From an uncultured bacterium (GTDB taxonomy: Bacteria; Acidobacteriota; Aminicenantia; Aminicenantales; Saccharicenantaceae): a stretch of DNA of 41,732 bases. The notes beneath the pieces were generated by a model. That model was not told where the DNA came from. It did no database searches and saw only the letters and a program-made list of their open reading frames with translations. Below are positions 14,932 through 23,934 of the stretch, one piece after another; positions within the stretch are counted from its first letter, which is position 1, and every line of letters starts with the position of its first letter. The stretch is from NCBI GenBank assembly GCA_937920515.1, contig CALEUG010000006.1:96000-137731 (forward strand), written 5' to 3'. Position numbers and translations under genes: made by a program.

Positions 14932-16254
14932 ATGCACTTAAGCTTTGTCTGGCATTTTCACCAGCCCGTTTACCACCTGCCGGACTCAGAGGTCTACCTT
15001 TTGCCCTGGGTTAATTACCATGCCACCAGGAATTACTGGCAGATGCTGAAGATAGTTGAGGAAATGCAGTTTCCCTGCACCATCAATCTGGTACCCTGCC
15101 TGTTAGAACAAATTATTGATTACGTCGAAGACCGGGCAGTCGACCCGGTCCTGGAATCGCTGCAAAAAGAACCTGAAAAAATCAATCAGGAGGAAACAGA
15201 CAGGCTGAGAAGATTTTTCCCCCAGTTTCATCAGGTAGCAACGGTGGCCGGACTGCAGCGCCGGGTGCTGGAGTTTTTCTTTTCCCCGCTGACCCGACCG
15301 GAAGAAAAAAGCCGGGATGAACTTTTGAACCTGAGAAAGGAAATGATTTCTGGATTGCTGCCTTATTTCCAGAAGCTCCGGTCAGACCGGTTGCTGGAGT
15401 TAACGGTTTCTCCTTATTACCATCCCCTGCTTCCGCTGCTGGTTGACCTGGGGCAGGCCCGGCCGGATGCTCCCGACCTGCCATCTTTCGAACACCCGGA
15501 AGACGCAGCCTGGCACCTCAGCCGGGCCCGGGATTATTTCGGCCAGCTTTTCGGTTTTTCTCCGGCCGGGCTCTGGCCTTCCGAAGGAGCTCTCAGCCAG
15601 GCCGCCTGCGTCCTGATTGCCGAAAGCGGTTACGAATTCACCATGACCGACGAGCATCTTCTCTGGAAAAGCCTGGACCACCGCCCCGACCTGGCGCTTC
15701 TCTATCAACCCTATGACTGTCACGGGCTTAAGATATTCTTCCGGGACCGGGAACTCTCCGATCTGATAGGTTTCGAGTACCACCGCTGGCCGGCAGAACG
15801 GGCCGTCGATGATTTTCTGCGAAAGCTTGAAAAGAAGGCGGCCGTTGTCTCCACAGAAGCCATCTGTACGATAATACTCGACGGCGAGAACCCCTGGGGA
15901 GCCTATAAAAACAACGGAATAGATTTTCTGAGGTTGCTCTTTGAAAAAATCAGGAACTCCGGGCATTTCCAGCCGGTGCTGCCAGGAGATTACCTCAGGA
16001 CACACCGCCCGGATAAAACGCTGGACCTTGTTTCCGGGACCTGGATGAGCAGCTTCTTCAAGTGGGTCGGCCACCCGGAAAAAGTCCAGACCTGGATAAG
16101 ACTGGCCAGGCAGAGGGAAACATCCGGTTTTTCCGAATACCTGGCCGTGGCCGAGGGCTCGGACTGGTTCTGGTGGGCGGGGGAGACCGAAGAGAAAGAA
16201 TTCGACCTGCTGTTTACGAGTTACCTGGAAAAAGCCGCGGGCCAGGAGAAATGA
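14932..16254 (+). CDS. GH57 family glycoside hydrolase (amylase-type, cytoplasmic)
   Basis: A 440-residue GH57 (beta/alpha)7-barrel protein without signal peptide. Conserved regions are the first motif HFHQPVYH (His8, His10), the nucleophile Glu218 in GLWPSEGALSQ, and the acid/base Asp317 in IILDGENPWGAYKNNG. GH57 members act on alpha-1,4 or alpha-1,6 glucans or transfer glucan chains; this shorter subgroup is often annotated alpha-amylase/alpha-mannosidase. Given the neighbouring glucanotransferase and glycogen synthesis genes, intracellular glycogen or maltodextrin is the likely substrate. AGGAG stands 6 bases before the ATG, and the stop overlaps or abuts the start of the next GH57 gene. 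The fold is certain; the activity class is inferred. Confidence 0.88.
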   Translation: MHLSFVWHFHQPVYHLPDSEVYLLPWVNYHATRNYWQMLKIVEEMQFPCTINLVPCLLEQIIDYVEDRAVDPVLESLQKEPEKINQEETDRLRRFFPQFHQVATVAGLQRRVLEFFFSPLTRPEEKSRDELLNLRKEMISGLLPYFQKLRSDRLLELTVSPYYHPLLPLLVDLGQARPDAPDLPSFEHPEDAAWHLSRARDYFGQLFGFSPAGLWPSEGALSQAACVLIAESGYEFTMTDEHLLWKSLDHRPDLALLYQPYDCHGLKIFFRDRELSDLIGFEYHRWPAERAVDDFLRKLEKKAAVVSTEAICTIILDGENPWGAYKNNGIDFLRLLFEKIRNSGHFQPVLPGDYLRTHRPDKTLDLVSGTWMSSFFKWVGHPEKVQTWIRLARQRETSGFSEYLAVAEGSDWFWWAGETEEKEFDLLFTSYLEKAAGQEK

Positions 16255-16256
16255 AC

Positions 16257-18215
16257 ATGGAAAAGCTCGTTTTTCTTTTTGCCGTTCACAACCATCAACC
16301 GCTGGGCAACTTTACGGATGTCTTCCGCAGGGCTTTTAACCGGGCTTATTTTCCTTTCCTGAAAACAGTCAGCCGCTTTCCCGGGTTCCGCTTCGCTCTT
16401 CATTTCTCGGGCTTTCTCTGGGATTACCTCATCCGGGAGAGAAGCGACTGCCTGGAGCTCATAAAGAAAATGGTTGATTCAGGCCAGGTGGAGCTTATGG
16501 GGGGCGGCTATTATGAACCTGTCCTGAGCCAGATACCGGAAAGAGACCGCCTGGCCCAGCTATCGCTTATGACCGAATTTCTTGAGGAGACTTTCGGGGT
16601 AAGGCCGGAAGGACTGTGGTTGACCGAAAGAGTCTGGGAACCGCACCTGGCCAGCCTGCTCAACCGGGCCGGTTTCCGCTACACGCTGCTTGACGAGGAA
16701 CATTTCCGCTACGCCGGGGTCAAGAATATCCATGGCTATTACCTAACCGAAGACGAGGGATTGACCTTTAAAGTTTTCCCGATAGACAAGACTCTTCGTT
16801 ATTACATTCCTTTCAGGTCGCTTCCCGAGCTCAGGTCCTATTTTGAAAAAATTATTAGTGAAGGTCGGGACACAGCCATCATCGGGGACGACGGAGAAAA
16901 ATTCGGGCTCTGGCCAGGAACCGACAAATGGGTCTATGAAGAGGGCTGGCTGGAACGGTTCCTGGAATTCCTGGAAAACATCCCGGTGGAGATGATGACC
17001 TTCGGCCAGTACCTCAAACAAAGACCACCGCTGGGCCGGGTCTACCTGCCCCCGGCCTCCTATGAAGAAATGATGGAATGGGTACTCGAACCCGAAGAAC
17101 AACGGGAATTCATCCAGCTCAAGAACAGCCTGCCGTCGGCCTCCCGCCGTTTTCTGCGGGGCGGGCTTTACCGTGACTTTTCCCTGAAATATCCTGAAAG
17201 CCATCACCTGCGCTGCCGCCAGCTCCAGGTTTCAGCCGAGGTCAGCCAGAGCGACGACCCGGAGGCCAGGAAAGATCTGTACCAGGCCCAGTGCAACGAT
17301 GCCTACTGGCACGGCGTGTTCGGCGGGCTCTACCTGCCCCATCTGAGAAGGGCCGTCTACGAAAAGCTGATTTCAGCCGAGTTGAAGGTCCCTTTTCTCA
17401 GCGGCTGGGAAAAGTTTGACTTTGACCTTGACGGCCAGGATGAATACCTGTTGAAGACTCCTTCCTTTTTTCTGTGGGTTAAGCCGGAAGCCGGAGGCGG
17501 CATTACTGAAATAGACGACCGCTATCACTGCTTCAACCTGACCGATGTCCTGACCAGACGCCTGGAGTTTTACCACCTGTATTCCACCGCCCATGGCGAA
17601 AATCAGGATGGTAAATCTATTCACGAACTCAGCCGGGCTCTGCCCCCCGAAGCTCAGAAGTGGTTGAAATTCGATAACTACCGGCGGCTGTCTTTTCTGG
17701 AAAGGGTGCTTCCTTCTGGAATAAATTACAAACAGTATGAAAAGAGTTATTATCAGGAACCGGGAGCTTTTATCGAAAATACATTTGTGGCCGGGCTGGA
17801 AGACGACACTCTGGTCCTGGAAAGGCAGGCCGCGGTGCAATTGCCTTCGGGGACTGTTCAGCTCAGGTTGTGCAAAAGGGTCAGGCCGGGACTCGGGGCG
17901 CTTCTTTTCGTCTACGAAATAGAAAACCTGTCGCCGCAGGAAGTGGAACTGACCCTGACCTCGGAGTGGAACCTGGCCTTCTTCGAAAATGAATTCTGGA
18001 CCGGGACCAACCGGGTGGAATTCCCTGGAGTCGAACTTTCGCTGGAAGCTCCTGAGGCTCAGGAGGTCTGGGTCTTTCCCATCAAGACAGTTTCTCAATC
18101 TGAAAAGGATTATGAAATAATTACCCAGGGGCATAGCTTTCATATTGTCTGGCGATTGAAGCTGGCTGCCTGGGTGAAAAGACTGGTTTATCTTGTTCTT
18201 CAGCACCGGAGATGA
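16257..18215 (+). CDS. GH57 4-alpha-glucanotransferase / alpha-amylase with DUF1925-DUF1926 tail
   Basis: A 652-residue GH57 enzyme similar in size and layout to Thermococcus litoralis 4-alpha-glucanotransferase (about 659 residues). The barrel begins with FAVHNHQPLGNF (His11, His13). The nucleophile is Glu124 in GLWLTERVWEP, against Glu123 in the T. litoralis enzyme. The acid/base is in IIGDDGEKFGLWPG (Asp211/212, against Asp214). A helical DUF1925-like middle and a beta-rich DUF1926-like end follow (ALLFVYEIENLS, LTLTSEWNLAFF). It transfers maltodextrin segments between alpha-1,4 glucans or hydrolyses them. The frame stays open upstream to 16062 inside the previous gene; I chose the ATG at 16257 because AGGAG is 8 bases before it. 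The ATG at 16251 would overlap the previous stop. Confidence 0.88.
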   Translation: MEKLVFLFAVHNHQPLGNFTDVFRRAFNRAYFPFLKTVSRFPGFRFALHFSGFLWDYLIRERSDCLELIKKMVDSGQVELMGGGYYEPVLSQIPERDRLAQLSLMTEFLEETFGVRPEGLWLTERVWEPHLASLLNRAGFRYTLLDEEHFRYAGVKNIHGYYLTEDEGLTFKVFPIDKTLRYYIPFRSLPELRSYFEKIISEGRDTAIIGDDGEKFGLWPGTDKWVYEEGWLERFLEFLENIPVEMMTFGQYLKQRPPLGRVYLPPASYEEMMEWVLEPEEQREFIQLKNSLPSASRRFLRGGLYRDFSLKYPESHHLRCRQLQVSAEVSQSDDPEARKDLYQAQCNDAYWHGVFGGLYLPHLRRAVYEKLISAELKVPFLSGWEKFDFDLDGQDEYLLKTPSFFLWVKPEAGGGITEIDDRYHCFNLTDVLTRRLEFYHLYSTAHGENQDGKSIHELSRALPPEAQKWLKFDNYRRLSFLERVLPSGINYKQYEKSYYQEPGAFIENTFVAGLEDDTLVLERQAAVQLPSGTVQLRLCKRVRPGLGALLFVYEIENLSPQEVELTLTSEWNLAFFENEFWTGTNRVEFPGVELSLEAPEAQEVWVFPIKTVSQSEKDYEIITQGHSFHIVWRLKLAAWVKRLVYLVLQHRR

Positions 18216-18245
18216 TACGCCTGGCCTGAGACCTTAAACAGGAAA

Positions 18246-18275
18246 TCTTTATTCAAGCGATTTATATGGTATAAT
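18246..18275 (+). promoter_or_regulatory. Promoter of the branching enzyme-glgC-kinase run
   Basis: A perfect TATAAT (18270-18275) is preceded by TGG, forming an extended -10 (TGnTATAAT). The -35 region is weak (TTTATT or TCTTTA at 18246-18253). The predicted start is about 18282, followed by an AAGGGA ribosome site and the ATG at 18310. This is one of the clearest promoters in the window, at the 94-base gap where the GH57 run restarts. Confidence 0.6.
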
Positions 18276-18309
18276 TTAGCCGAACTATCTAATTTGAGAA
18301 GGGAATTTT

Positions 18310-19995
18310 ATGAAAGACCAGATTGAAACCGGGAAGAAATTTTTCTGCCTGGTACTCCATAGCCACATTCCATACGTTCTGAATCACGGCACCTGGCCCC
18401 ACGGTACAGACTGGCTTTTTGAGGCGGCCGCCGAAACCTACCTGCCGATTCTCGATGTCCTGAACCGGCTGGAGAAAGAGGGTCTGAAGTCCGGGCTGAC
18501 CATCAGTCTGACCCCGGTACTGGTTGAGCAGCTGAAGGGTCAGAAGTTTGTCCGGGGATTCATCGATTACCTGACGATGAAGCTGGAAGCAGCAGTTAAC
18601 GATTATCTTTACTTTCAGAGGTCAGGCCAGAAGGAACTCCTGCCGCTGGCCCTGTTCTGGAGGAAGTGGTACGAAAAGACTTTCCGGTTGTTCGTCGACG
18701 AGTTTGGCTCCGACCTGGTATCGGCCTTTGCCCGTTTCCAGAAAAGCGGCCAGTTGGAAATAATTACCTCGGCCGCCACCCACGGTTACCTGGCTCTTCT
18801 CTCACTGGACGAAAGCGTGGCTCACCAGGTGCAGCAGGGGAAATTTGTCCATAAAAGATATTTCGGTCAACAGCCGGCAGGTTTCTGGCTGCCGGAATGC
18901 GCCTACCGCCCGGGTTATTCCTGGAAATCTCCCCTGGGGCATTCGGAATCATATTTAAGGAAAGGTGTTGATGAAATCCTAAGCGAGCAGGGGCTCGGTT
19001 ACTTTTTTGTGGATGCCCACCTGTTGAAGGGAGGCGAAGCCCGCGGCGTCTACCTGGAAAAATTTCCGGCCCTCAGGCATCTCTGGGAAAGATACCGGGA
19101 AAAGTTCAAGGCCACACCGGTCAGACCTCAGGACCCTTACCAGCCCTACCTGGCCCATCCCTCGCACCTCAGTTTCCTGGCCCGGGACGAAGTCTCTGGA
19201 AAGCAGGTCTGGAGCCGCTTCCAGGGTTATCCCGGCGATGGTCATTACCTTGAATTCCACAAGAAACATTTTCCAGGGGGTATGCGCTACTGGCGAATCA
19301 CCGCTCCTGATTCCGACCTGGCCGACAAGCTGCCCTATGATTACGAGGCGGCCCTGGAAAGGACCGAGGCCCATGCCAGCCACTTCGTCTGGCTTCTGAA
19401 TGAAACTTTGAAGAATCACCAGGCCGGAGTGATTCCGTCGCTTTATGACACCGAGCTTCTCGGCCACTGGTGGTTTGAGGGGCCGGAATGGTTTTACCGG
19501 GTGGTCAGGAAACTTTCTCACCCGGAATCTGCGGTCAAACCCGTCACGGTATCCCGCTGCCTGGAAGAGGTGCCGGCCAGCCTGATCGTTTCCCTGCCGG
19601 AAGGCTCCTGGGGAGAGGGAGGCTACCACTGGATCTGGTTCAACGAAGACACTTCCTGGATCTGGTCAAGAATATACGAGCTTGAGGATAGATGCCGCCC
19701 GTGGCTAAGGGATCCCGAAAAACTCCGGGGTCTAAACCCGCGTCTGGTCAAGCTGCTCTTCCAGGAAAAGTTCCTGCTGGAAAGCTCTGACTGGCCTTTC
19801 CTGATTTCCACCATGACCGCCCGCGATTATGCCGAGGCCCGGGCCAGCCTCCATTTCGAAAGGGCCAAAACGATTGTCCGGCTGCTGGAAAGAAACGGCT
19901 CACTCAGCCCGGAAGAAGATTTTTTCCTGGATAAGATAGAAGAGGAAGATTCCATTTTCAAGGAGATAATACTGCCCGATGGAAACATTCTATAA
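18310..19995 (+). CDS. GH57 1,4-alpha-glucan branching enzyme (DUF1957 type)
   Basis: A 561-residue GH57 enzyme of the branching subfamily (Thermococcus TK1436 type). It makes alpha-1,6 branches in glycogen and replaces the GH13 GlgB, which I do not see in this window. Motifs are LVLHSHIPYVLNHG at the start, the nucleophile Glu196 in GFWLPECAYRPG, and the acid/base Asp380 in LYDTELLGHWWFEGPEW. The helical DUF1957 C-terminal region (about 420-535) contains GGYHWIWFNEDTSWIW, typical of true branching enzymes. The length is normal. The promoter directly upstream makes it the first gene of a run, and the next gene, glgC, starts 17 bases before its stop. Confidence is high because motif set, domain order and context agree. 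Confidence 0.92.
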   Translation: MKDQIETGKKFFCLVLHSHIPYVLNHGTWPHGTDWLFEAAAETYLPILDVLNRLEKEGLKSGLTISLTPVLVEQLKGQKFVRGFIDYLTMKLEAAVNDYLYFQRSGQKELLPLALFWRKWYEKTFRLFVDEFGSDLVSAFARFQKSGQLEIITSAATHGYLALLSLDESVAHQVQQGKFVHKRYFGQQPAGFWLPECAYRPGYSWKSPLGHSESYLRKGVDEILSEQGLGYFFVDAHLLKGGEARGVYLEKFPALRHLWERYREKFKATPVRPQDPYQPYLAHPSHLSFLARDEVSGKQVWSRFQGYPGDGHYLEFHKKHFPGGMRYWRITAPDSDLADKLPYDYEAALERTEAHASHFVWLLNETLKNHQAGVIPSLYDTELLGHWWFEGPEWFYRVVRKLSHPESAVKPVTVSRCLEEVPASLIVSLPEGSWGEGGYHWIWFNEDTSWIWSRIYELEDRCRPWLRDPEKLRGLNPRLVKLLFQEKFLLESSDWPFLISTMTARDYAEARASLHFERAKTIVRLLERNGSLSPEEDFFLDKIEEEDSIFKEIILPDGNIL

Positions 19996-21163
19996 AAAAG
20001 TCCTGGTCATGATCCTGTGCGGCGGAAAAGGGGAGAGGCTCTATCCCCTGACCAGGGACCGGGCCAAACCCTCCGTACCCTTCGCCGGGAGTTACAGGAT
20101 AATTGACTTCAGCCTGTCCAACTCCCTGAACTCCGGCTTCAGGCGGATTGCTTTGCTTACCCAGTACAAGTCGCTTTCTCTGGAAAGACATATCCTCCAG
20201 GGCTGGAATATTTTCCACCCCGAAAGCAACGAATACATCATCTCCCTTCCAGCCCAGGGCCGGGTCAGCGAGCACTGGTATGAGGGAACGGCTGATGCTG
20301 TTTTCCAGAACATCTACACCATCCAGCAGGAAAACCCGGATATAATTCTGGTCCTGTCAGGAGACCATGTCTACCGGGCCGACTACAGGAGAGTGCTTAA
20401 ATTTTTCCTGGATAAAAAGGCCGAAGCCGTAGTCATGACCCATACCTGGCCGGTGACAGATGCCAGCCGTTTCGGCGTGCTGGGTATAGACCAGGACCAC
20501 CAGATCATCAATTTCACCGAAAAACCGAAAAAGCCTTTCCCGCTGCCCTGGGCCCCGGAACAGGCCTTGATTTCCATGGGTGTTTACATGTTCTCCACCC
20601 CGGTCCTGGTCAAGATCCTGATCAAGGATGCCCGCAACCCCAGGTCCAGCCATGACTTTGGCAGGGACATTCTGCCGGCGCTGATAAAAGAAAACCGGGT
20701 TTATGCCTACATTTACGAAGATTACTGGCAGGATATCGGCACGATTGATGCCTACTGGCAGGCTAACATGGACTTCCTTTCGGACAGGCCGCCGTTTCAG
20801 CTCAATGACCCGGGCTGGCCGATCAGGACCTACAAGCCGCAATACCCGCCATCCTACGTATCTGGTGGAACCATCAAGAACTCCATCATCGGAGACGGCT
20901 GTCTGATAAACGGCGGCCAGGTTCAAAACTCCATTCTGTCCTACGGTGTTACGGTTGAGCCGGGAGCAGCCGTGGATGAATCCATCGTCTTCGAGGGCAC
21001 GGTTATCAAGAAGGGAGCCCGGATAAAAAGGGCTATAATAGATAAGAGCGTGATCGTCCCGGAAAAGTTTTCAATTGGCTACGACGAGGCACGGGATGGC
21101 AATTATTTCAAGATCAGCGCTGGCGGTATCAGGACGGTACCCAAGGGCTGGAGGCTGGAATGA
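19979..21163 (+). CDS. glgC: Glucose-1-phosphate adenylyltransferase
   Basis: Makes ADP-glucose from glucose 1-phosphate and ATP, the committed and usually allosterically controlled step of bacterial glycogen synthesis. The 394 residues contain the nucleotidyltransferase start MILCGGKGERLYPLT with RAKPSVPFAGSYRIIDF, the sugar-binding region YWQDIGTIDAYWQANMDF, and a C-terminal left-handed beta-helix of hexapeptide repeats (about 300-370; IKNSIIGDG, ALLS-like turns). It overlaps the branching enzyme gene by 17 bases and the histidine kinase gene by 4 bases (ATGA), so translation is probably coupled on both sides. The ADP-glucose acceptor enzyme, glgA, is encoded on the other strand at 23906-25390. 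Confidence 0.95.
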   Translation: METFYKKVLVMILCGGKGERLYPLTRDRAKPSVPFAGSYRIIDFSLSNSLNSGFRRIALLTQYKSLSLERHILQGWNIFHPESNEYIISLPAQGRVSEHWYEGTADAVFQNIYTIQQENPDIILVLSGDHVYRADYRRVLKFFLDKKAEAVVMTHTWPVTDASRFGVLGIDQDHQIINFTEKPKKPFPLPWAPEQALISMGVYMFSTPVLVKILIKDARNPRSSHDFGRDILPALIKENRVYAYIYEDYWQDIGTIDAYWQANMDFLSDRPPFQLNDPGWPIRTYKPQYPPSYVSGGTIKNSIIGDGCLINGGQVQNSILSYGVTVEPGAAVDESIVFEGTVIKKGARIKRAIIDKSVIVPEKFSIGYDEARDGNYFKISAGGIRTVPKGWRLE

Positions 21164-22506
21164 TCACCTTATACCGGATGCAGCCGGCTAACTTCAACCC
21201 CGAGATTCCCAAGGAGCTGGTGCTGCTATCGATAATTGCCCAGAGCTTCTTCCAGCCATTCTCCCTGGAAGACAACCTGCTGGTAATTTTAACCGCCCTG
21301 ACTTCCGGAGCCGGCATCGGTTTTAACCGGGCCACCCTCTTCCTGAGCGAAGGGGACAAGCTCAAGGCCACCATGTGGCTGGGTCCGAGGTCGCCGGAAG
21401 AGGCCGAGGCTATCTGGACCATGCTCAGTTCGCCCGGACTGGGCTATGCCGAAATCGTGGAACACAACCGGGAGCTGGTCAGCCGTCTGCTGCCCGACCT
21501 GCAGCCAAAGCTCAAATCCCTGGAATATAATCTTGAAGATGAAGAGCTGAAATATCCGGCGGCCGCCGCCAGGGACAAAGAAATAGTCCTGGTGACCGGG
21601 GCCAGCAATGACCCCCGGGTTGACCGCCGCTTCCTGAATTTTGTTCAGGTAGAAGAATTTCTTTGTCTTCCGCTGGTGGCCCGCAACGAAATCATGGGAG
21701 AAATAGTGGTGGACAACGCCATCACCCATGCTCCCATCACCGCCCGGGACATTGAGCTGGCCAGCCTGTGCGCCCTGCTGGCTGGAAATTACATCCATAC
21801 CACCAGGCTTTACAAGAAGGTCCTGGAGATGGAAAAGATGGCCGCCCTGGGAGAGATGGCCGCCTTCATCTCCCACCAGTTGAGAAACCCCATCGTGGCC
21901 ATCGGCGGCTTTACCCGGCAGCTGGTCGACCAGCCCTGCAACCCGGAAAAATGCCAGAGAAACCTGCACATCATCCAGGATGAAATCCAGCACCTGGAAG
22001 AAATAATTTTCCGGATGAGCCATTTTCTCCGAATTAAAATCAAAGAACTTCTGCCGATAGACTACCGCCCCATTCTGCTGGGAATTAAGGAAAGACCGGA
22101 CATAAAAGCCAAGGCTGCCGGCAAAACCATTACTATCAGCCTGCCGGAAAACAATTCCCTGATACTGTGCGACCCGGTCTACTTTGAAGAAGCCCTGGTC
22201 AACCTGCTGGACAACGCCCTGGATGTAACTCCGCCCGGAGGCCGGGTTTACATCCGGGCCTGCCAGAGGAACAAGAAGTGGGTTACCATCACCGTCAAGG
22301 ACTCAGGCCCTGGACTCGATGAGAAGAGCCAGGAAAAGATGTTCAGTCCGTTCTTTTCAACCAAGGAAAGTGGCCTGGGGCTCGGACTGCTGTTCGTCCG
22401 GCGAGTCCTGGAATCCTGCGGCGGTAAGGTTGAAGTCCGGAGCAAACCGGGGCGGGGCACAATGTTCAGACTTTATTTTCTGGCCAGAGAAAGGGGGTCT
22501 TCATGA
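21160..22506 (+). CDS. Soluble GAF-domain sensor histidine kinase
   Basis: A 448-residue cytoplasmic histidine kinase; I see no membrane segment. An N-terminal GAF-like sensor (about 20-215) includes TSGAGIGFNRATLFL and LCLPLVARNEIMGEIVVDN. The dimerisation helix carries the phospho-acceptor His239 in FISHQLRNPIVAIGGF. The ATPase domain shows the N box VNLLDNALDVTPPGG, the G1 box DSGPGL, the F box MFSPFFSTK and the G2 box GLGLGL. The start overlaps the glgC stop by 4 bases and the stop overlaps the response regulator start by 4 bases. It probably senses a small cytoplasmic ligand or redox state and phosphorylates the downstream regulator. Coupling to glgC suggests a role in carbon storage control; this is inference. 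Confidence 0.9.
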   Translation: MITLYRMQPANFNPEIPKELVLLSIIAQSFFQPFSLEDNLLVILTALTSGAGIGFNRATLFLSEGDKLKATMWLGPRSPEEAEAIWTMLSSPGLGYAEIVEHNRELVSRLLPDLQPKLKSLEYNLEDEELKYPAAAARDKEIVLVTGASNDPRVDRRFLNFVQVEEFLCLPLVARNEIMGEIVVDNAITHAPITARDIELASLCALLAGNYIHTTRLYKKVLEMEKMAALGEMAAFISHQLRNPIVAIGGFTRQLVDQPCNPEKCQRNLHIIQDEIQHLEEIIFRMSHFLRIKIKELLPIDYRPILLGIKERPDIKAKAAGKTITISLPENNSLILCDPVYFEEALVNLLDNALDVTPPGGRVYIRACQRNKKWVTITVKDSGPGLDEKSQEKMFSPFFSTKESGLGLGLLFVRRVLESCGGKVEVRSKPGRGTMFRLYFLARERGSS

Positions 22507-22856
22507 AAAAAATATTGCTGGTCGAAGACGACAAGAGTTTGAGCCTGCTCTACCAGGAAGAGTTGAGCCGGGAGGGTTATGAGGTGGTTCTGGCTGCCGA
22601 TGCCGAGTCGGCCCTGGAACTGGTCAGGGCCGGCGGCTTTGACCTGATCATCACCGACATCCGGATGCCCGGCAAGGATGGAATTGAGCTCATCTCCAGC
22701 ATAATGGGGATGAGGAAGGACATTCCCATTATCATCAACACAGCCTATCAGAGCTATAAGGGTGACTTCATGACCTGGGCGGCCGATGCTTACCTCATCA
22801 AGTCGTCGTCACTGGACGAACTGAAGATAAAAATCAGAGAACTCCTGGCCGATTGA
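22503..22856 (+). CDS. Single-domain response regulator (CheY-like)
   Basis: A 117-residue receiver domain with no output domain. All conserved positions are present: the acidic pair Asp9/Asp10 in LLVEDDKS, phospho-acceptor Asp52 in IITDIRMPGKDG, Thr80 in INTAYQ and Lys100 in YLIKSSS. It starts within the last four bases of the histidine kinase gene, so the two are almost certainly partners. Lacking a DNA-binding domain, it must act by protein contact, either on an enzyme, on another transducer, or as a step in a phosphorelay. The nearest candidates by context are GlgC and the other glycogen enzymes, which is speculation. galT follows 34 bases later. Confidence 0.92.
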   Translation: MKKILLVEDDKSLSLLYQEELSREGYEVVLAADAESALELVRAGGFDLIITDIRMPGKDGIELISSIMGMRKDIPIIINTAYQSYKGDFMTWAADAYLIKSSSLDELKIKIRELLAD

Positions 22857-22890
22857 AGCCGGTCAGCCGAGATAGAGAGGTTTAACTGAA

Positions 22891-23934
22891 ATGCCTGAAC
22901 TGAGAAAAGACATCTTAACCGGTCGCTGGGTAATCATATCAACCGAAAGAAGCAAGAGGCCTGATGATTTCCGCCCGGCTGAAATTTCAGAACCAAAAAA
23001 AGAAAGCCTGGCCTTCTGTCCTTTCTGCCCCGGAAATGAATCCAAGACCCCGCCCGAAGTCTATGCGGTCCGACTTGATCATTCTGAACCCGACCGACCG
23101 GGATGGACGATAAGGGTGGTGCCCAATAAGTTCCCGGCCCTGCAGCCCGGCCCCCCACCACCCAAGAAAACCAGGGGATCCTACCAGTGGATGGAAGGGG
23201 TGGGAGTTCACGAGGTCATCATCGAAACCCCTGATCATAACCAGGAACTTTTCAGCCTGCCGCTCGACCACCTGGCCCGGATCATCCGGGTCCTGAGGGA
23301 ACGAACCATCAACATTGAAGAGGTCTATCACCACCAGTATGTTCAAATTTTCAAGAACAAGGGAAAAGAAGCCGGGGCTTCCCTGGCCCACCCTCATTCT
23401 CAGCTGATCGCCACACCGATAGTGCCAAAAAGAATCAAGGAAGAAATTTACGGCGCCGAAAGGCTATACCGCAACCAGTTCCGGGAGTGCGTCTTCTGCC
23501 GGATGATAAGAGAAGAACAGTTGAGCGGCGAGCGCATGATTTACCGCAACGAAAAATTCGCAGTGCTGGCTCCCTATGCTTCTCGCTTTCCTTTTGAAAT
23601 GGCCATTTTCCCGTTAAGGCATTCGGCCTTTTTCAGGGCCATAACCGACGAGGAAACGGACTTTCTGGCCGAAGCCATGAAACAGGCCCTGAGCCGGCTG
23701 AGGCTTCAGCTGTCCGACCCGGCCTATAACCTTGTTTTCCATCATGCCCCCAACCCCCAGGTTTCAGAAAAAGCCTGGCCGGGCATAGATTCTTATTACC
23801 ACTGGCACATCGAGGTCATGCCCATCCTGACCAAGGTGGCCGGTTTTGAGCTGGGAACCGGTTTCTACATCAATCCGGTGCCGCCGGAAGTGGCCGCCGA
23901 ATACCTCAGGAAAAACGAGCCGCCGGCCAGCTGA
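22891..23934 (+). CDS. galT: Galactose-1-phosphate uridylyltransferase
   Basis: A 347-residue HIT-superfamily enzyme that exchanges UMP between UDP-glucose and galactose 1-phosphate (Leloir pathway). It starts LRKDILTGRWVIIS, has the zinc-type cysteines in FCPFC (Cys43, Cys46), and carries the catalytic His-Pro-His at 167-169 in AHPHSQLIATP. The more common form is HPHGQ. The end YHWHIEVMPIL is also typical. In some bacteria this family acts on other nucleotides (for example ADP-forming variants), and its position beside glgC and glgA leaves open an ADP-sugar role. It lies 34 bases after the response regulator, and its last 29 bases overlap the convergent glgA. Confidence 0.9.
   Translation: MPELRKDILTGRWVIISTERSKRPDDFRPAEISEPKKESLAFCPFCPGNESKTPPEVYAVRLDHSEPDRPGWTIRVVPNKFPALQPGPPPPKKTRGSYQWMEGVGVHEVIIETPDHNQELFSLPLDHLARIIRVLRERTINIEEVYHHQYVQIFKNKGKEAGASLAHPHSQLIATPIVPKRIKEEIYGAERLYRNQFRECVFCRMIREEQLSGERMIYRNEKFAVLAPYASRFPFEMAIFPLRHSAFFRAITDEETDFLAEAMKQALSRLRLQLSDPAYNLVFHHAPNPQVSEKAWPGIDSYYHWHIEVMPILTKVAGFELGTGFYINPVPPEVAAEYLRKNEPPAS

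Noticed and set aside
16062-16256. N-terminal extension of the second GH57 gene
   Set aside because: The extra residues overlap the first GH57 gene and have no family similarity, while AGGAG precedes the ATG at 16257.
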